Below are positions 62,181 to 64,000 of a DNA stretch of 64,000 bases, piece by piece; positions within the stretch are counted from its first letter, which is position 1; each line of letters opens with the position of its first letter. The stretch lies in the NCBI RefSeq assembly GCF_017876675.1, contig NZ_JAGIOI010000001.1:3224001-3288000 (forward strand), read 5' to 3'. The position numbers and the translations under genes were made by a program. The stretch is from Arthrobacter stackebrandtii (lineage in GTDB: Bacteria; Actinomycetota; Actinomycetes; Actinomycetales; Micrococcaceae). The notes beneath the pieces are model-generated. The model was given only the letters and a program-made list of their open reading frames with translations, had not been told where the DNA came from and did no database searches.

Positions 62181-62735
62181 CTATGGCAGCGATTGTGCGA
62201 GAGAGATGCGCAATTCGGACTGCTCACCTCTCACCACGGTGAAATCACTGTCATCACCCTGCCATTCGTTGCCGCCTGACGTGCAGCGAACCTCAAAGTT
62301 GTAAGTTCCTGGTAGCAACGCGATCTCATTGGCGACAGCCACCGTTATCTGCCCCAAGGGAACGGCCGCTCCGGCCAGGCCTCCACCGCCGGACAGGACA
62401 GATTCTGTCCTTTGTGCGATTCCCGTGCAGGCGGCTCCCACGGGAGGTTCCGCGCCATCGAGAGTCAGTAACACCGTTCCCGAATTTGCAGAGGAAGGGA
62501 ATGCGCCGGGCGGGCTGGGATCCCGGGGCGCCTCCGGCGTGGCTTTGGTTTCAGGTACGGCCGGCGTCGGGCCCTTGCTGATGGATGGAGGTGGCGGAGT
62601 TGTGGGATCTGAACTCTGAGAGTTCGACGGAGCCGGCATTGATTGGGGTTCCGGCATGCAGGCATTGACGCCGCCCAACATTGTGATTGCGCAGGCCATG
62701 CCAATCCCCGTCGCAGCAAGCTTCCCTCGTCCCAT
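62181..62735 (-). CDS. Proline-rich putative lipoprotein
   Basis: A 184-residue protein. MGRGKLAATGIGMACAITML is a signal-like start; GGVNAC (Cys26) is a possible lipobox. Residues 27-85 are Pro/Ser/Thr-rich and probably span the wall. The rest is a beta-rich domain with two cysteines (TLDGAEPPVGAACTG; LPGTYNFEVRCTSGG). I recognise no family. 80 bp before the YdcF gene on the same strand. Confidence 0.6.
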   Translation of the reverse strand: MGRGKLAATGIGMACAITMLGGVNACMPEPQSMPAPSNSQSSDPTTPPPPSISKGPTPAVPETKATPEAPRDPSPPGAFPSSANSGTVLLTLDGAEPPVGAACTGIAQRTESVLSGGGGLAGAAVPLGQITVAVANEIALLPGTYNFEVRCTSGGNEWQGDDSDFTVVRGEQSELRISLAQSLP

Positions 62736-63235
62736 GCCTGCAGTCTCGCAGGGATGTTCGGCGCTTGATAGTGGGGCCGGGGGATCGAAACGGGAACGTG
62801 ACCATGAGAGTTAAGGAAATTGAAATTGTTAGATCTTTTTGGGAAATATATATTTCTGAAAGTTAATGCATTAAACGCTCGTCGCCGACTTCCGTTCTGG
62901 AAATGGGAGTTTCTCGATGCTCTCCGGGAACGGGCAGATCCGGGTATTGATCCTAAAGGGATCGCGTCCATGCGTGGCCTTTATTTGACGTCATATTTGA
63001 CGTCATATTTGACGTCAAATATTGCTATAGTCAACTAACTAATTAATTTAGGTTGCTATAGTCAACTATTGCTATGTGTGAATTTAAAGAAAGTATTTAC
63101 TTATTCAATAAACTGCTGAATAGTTGAGCGCACCTGAGCCGGAACTTCGCCAGTTTGAAGGGGCGGAGGTGTGCTCAAGTGATACCGCGGCCCAATGGCG
63201 AACCGCGTCGGGCCACTGTTTTGGGGAGTGCTGCT
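62736..63235. other. AT-rich intergenic island
   Basis: 500 bp between a leftward lipoprotein and a rightward secreted protein. The segment from about 62810 to 63110 is far richer in A/T than anything else except the 52.7-55.5 kb gene. A 72-codon open frame (62820-63038) exists but has no ribosome site and its end is made of the repeats. I treat it as non-coding, perhaps a relic. Confidence 0.5.
62983..63068. repeat. ATTTGACGTCAT triplet and TTGCTATAGTCAAC pair
   Basis: ATTTGACGTCAT occurs at 62983, 62995 and 63007 in tandem; the last merges into the palindrome ATTTGACGTCAAAT (63007-63020). TTGCTATAGTCAACTA follows at 63022-63037 and again at 63053-63068, 31 bp apart. It looks like clustered operators or promoter elements ahead of the secreted-protein gene. 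Confidence 0.7.
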
Positions 63236-64000
63236 GTGCAGGGTAGACAAGGAGTGCCTGGAAGTGCAGGCAAGAAACTGGGTACAATCGCCATCGCGAT
63301 AGCCATGGTGGCAACGGGAGCGCTCATGAGCGCTCCCGCTGCCATTGCGGCACCGCCGCCAGGGCAAGATTTCAACGTTTCGCAGGGTGATCTTGAGTTC
63401 ATCATCAAGCAGATCGAAATCTCAGAAGCCCACGCCGAAGACACTTTGACGGACCCAGGTTCGTCACCGTTGTGCAAGGCGACATCAACGTTCGATATTC
63501 CATCCCAGACGCATTTCGATTTGGACGGAGATCCGTGTGTCGGTTCACCGCTATTGCCTTTCGGACTGCGTACGGTGGACGGGCGCTGGAACAACCTCAT
63601 GCCGGGACAAGACGGATATGGAACGGCCCAGGAAGTCTTTCCAAGGCTGTTGGAAGCCCGGTACCGGCCAGCGGAAGTCACTCCGCCGTTTGCGCCAGGG
63701 AATGACTCAGCCCAGCCGGGAGCCCAAACGAGTTACGAGCAAACTGACGGGTTTGTCTACGACTCAGAACCGCGCAGCATCAGCAACCTGATTGTTGACC
63801 AAACGTTGGCCAACCCGGCGGCAGGTGCCGTGGCTGCTCGCGTGGAAGGCGCAGGACGGGAACCGGGAGGCGCCACGGCGCGGCTCTTTGGAGCGACGTC
63901 CACAGCCACGTCAGCAGAGATCAGCCAGGCCAACTTCCCTGCCAATGTGGGCACCGTGGTTGTGGCCCGCGTGAACCACTACTCTGACGCACTGACTGTC
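63236..64000 (+). CDS. Secreted peroxidase-like/CWB2 protein, N-terminal part
   Basis: The frame is open from GTG 63236 (GGGGAG seven bases upstream) to the window end, 255 codons. A signal peptide (KKLGTIAIAIAMVATGALMS... ending AIAA) is followed by a region like the N-terminus of bacterial animal-type heme peroxidases (LRTVDGRWNNLMPGQDGYGT, PRLLEARYRPAE, PRSISNLIVDQTLANPAA). From about residue 213 it resembles a cell-wall-binding CWB2 repeat (ARLFGATSTATSAEISQANF, VVVARVNHYSDAL). The continuation lies outside, so completeness cannot be judged. Confidence 0.65.
   Translation, partial: MQGRQGVPGSAGKKLGTIAIAIAMVATGALMSAPAAIAAPPPGQDFNVSQGDLEFIIKQIEISEAHAEDTLTDPGSSPLCKATSTFDIPSQTHFDLDGDPCVGSPLLPFGLRTVDGRWNNLMPGQDGYGTAQEVFPRLLEARYRPAEVTPPFAPGNDSAQPGAQTSYEQTDGFVYDSEPRSISNLIVDQTLANPAAGAVAARVEGAGREPGGATARLFGATSTATSAEISQANFPANVGTVVVARVNHYSDALTV

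Noticed and set aside
62820-63038. 72-codon open frame in the AT-rich island
   Set aside because: No ribosome site, end made of the tandem ATTTGACGTCAT repeats, no recognisable similarity; kept only as part of the intergenic entry.

Overview
The window is chromosomal DNA from a high-GC actinomycete, most likely Micrococcaceae (Arthrobacter-like). Evidence: GC-rich third codon positions, many 1-14 bp gene overlaps, an NdgR/LtbR-type IclR regulator divergent from leuCD, and the run leuC-leuD-murA-plsC-gpsA-ddl. The genus is inferred from gene order and protein resemblance; no database search was run.

Layout. 1-8.0 kb: the end of an amino-acid permease; a ROK regulator with a binding protein and two permeases for a sugar importer that has no ATPase of its own; a cytoplasmic GH20 beta-N-acetylhexosaminidase (together probably uptake and cleavage of an amino-sugar oligomer such as chitobiose); an ArsR/SRPBCC pair. 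8.2-13.1 kb: a secreted S53 peptidase, gltX, a HAD phosphatase, and tRNA-Gln and tRNA-Glu with a clear promoter and terminator. 13.6-21.1 kb: two overlapping dynamin-like GTPases, a DUF1697 protein, a large secreted protein with eight 89-residue repeats and a CAP domain, and a lipoprotein. 21.2-30.4 kb: ndgR, leuCD, an AbiEi/DUF559 protein framed by short repeats, then murA-plsC-gpsA-ddl.

30.8-62.1 kb is dominated by cell-surface polymer genes: glycosyltransferases (several fused or two-domain), UDP-glucose and UDP-ManNAc dehydrogenases, a GSCFA/SGNH pair, an LCP ligase, a TagGH/Wzm-Wzt-type ABC exporter, a GT2-CDP-glycerol transferase fusion, UDP-GlcNAc 2-epimerase between two paralogous beta-helix acyltransferases, and a YdcF protein. 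WecB plus WecC would make UDP-ManNAcA, so a teichuronic-acid-like or mixed glycerol-phosphate polymer exported by the ABC pair and attached by LCP is the simplest reading. The low-GC GT2/CDP-glycerol gene directly abuts a 2.4-kb insertion sequence whose terminal inverted repeats can be read, which points to acquired, strain-variable content. The right end holds a lipoprotein, an AT-rich repeat island and the start of a secreted protein that joins a heme-peroxidase-like N-terminus to a CWB2-like cell-wall-binding repeat.

The most unusual non-coding signal is a series of intergenic short-repeat arrays (13.2, 17.0, 24.3, 25.6, 30.4 and 58.1 kb), mostly at gene 3' ends. Each has its own core motif and a fixed period (32, 32, 20, 20 and 24 bp in five of them). 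Two distant 32-bp arrays appear to share one scaffold with different cores.
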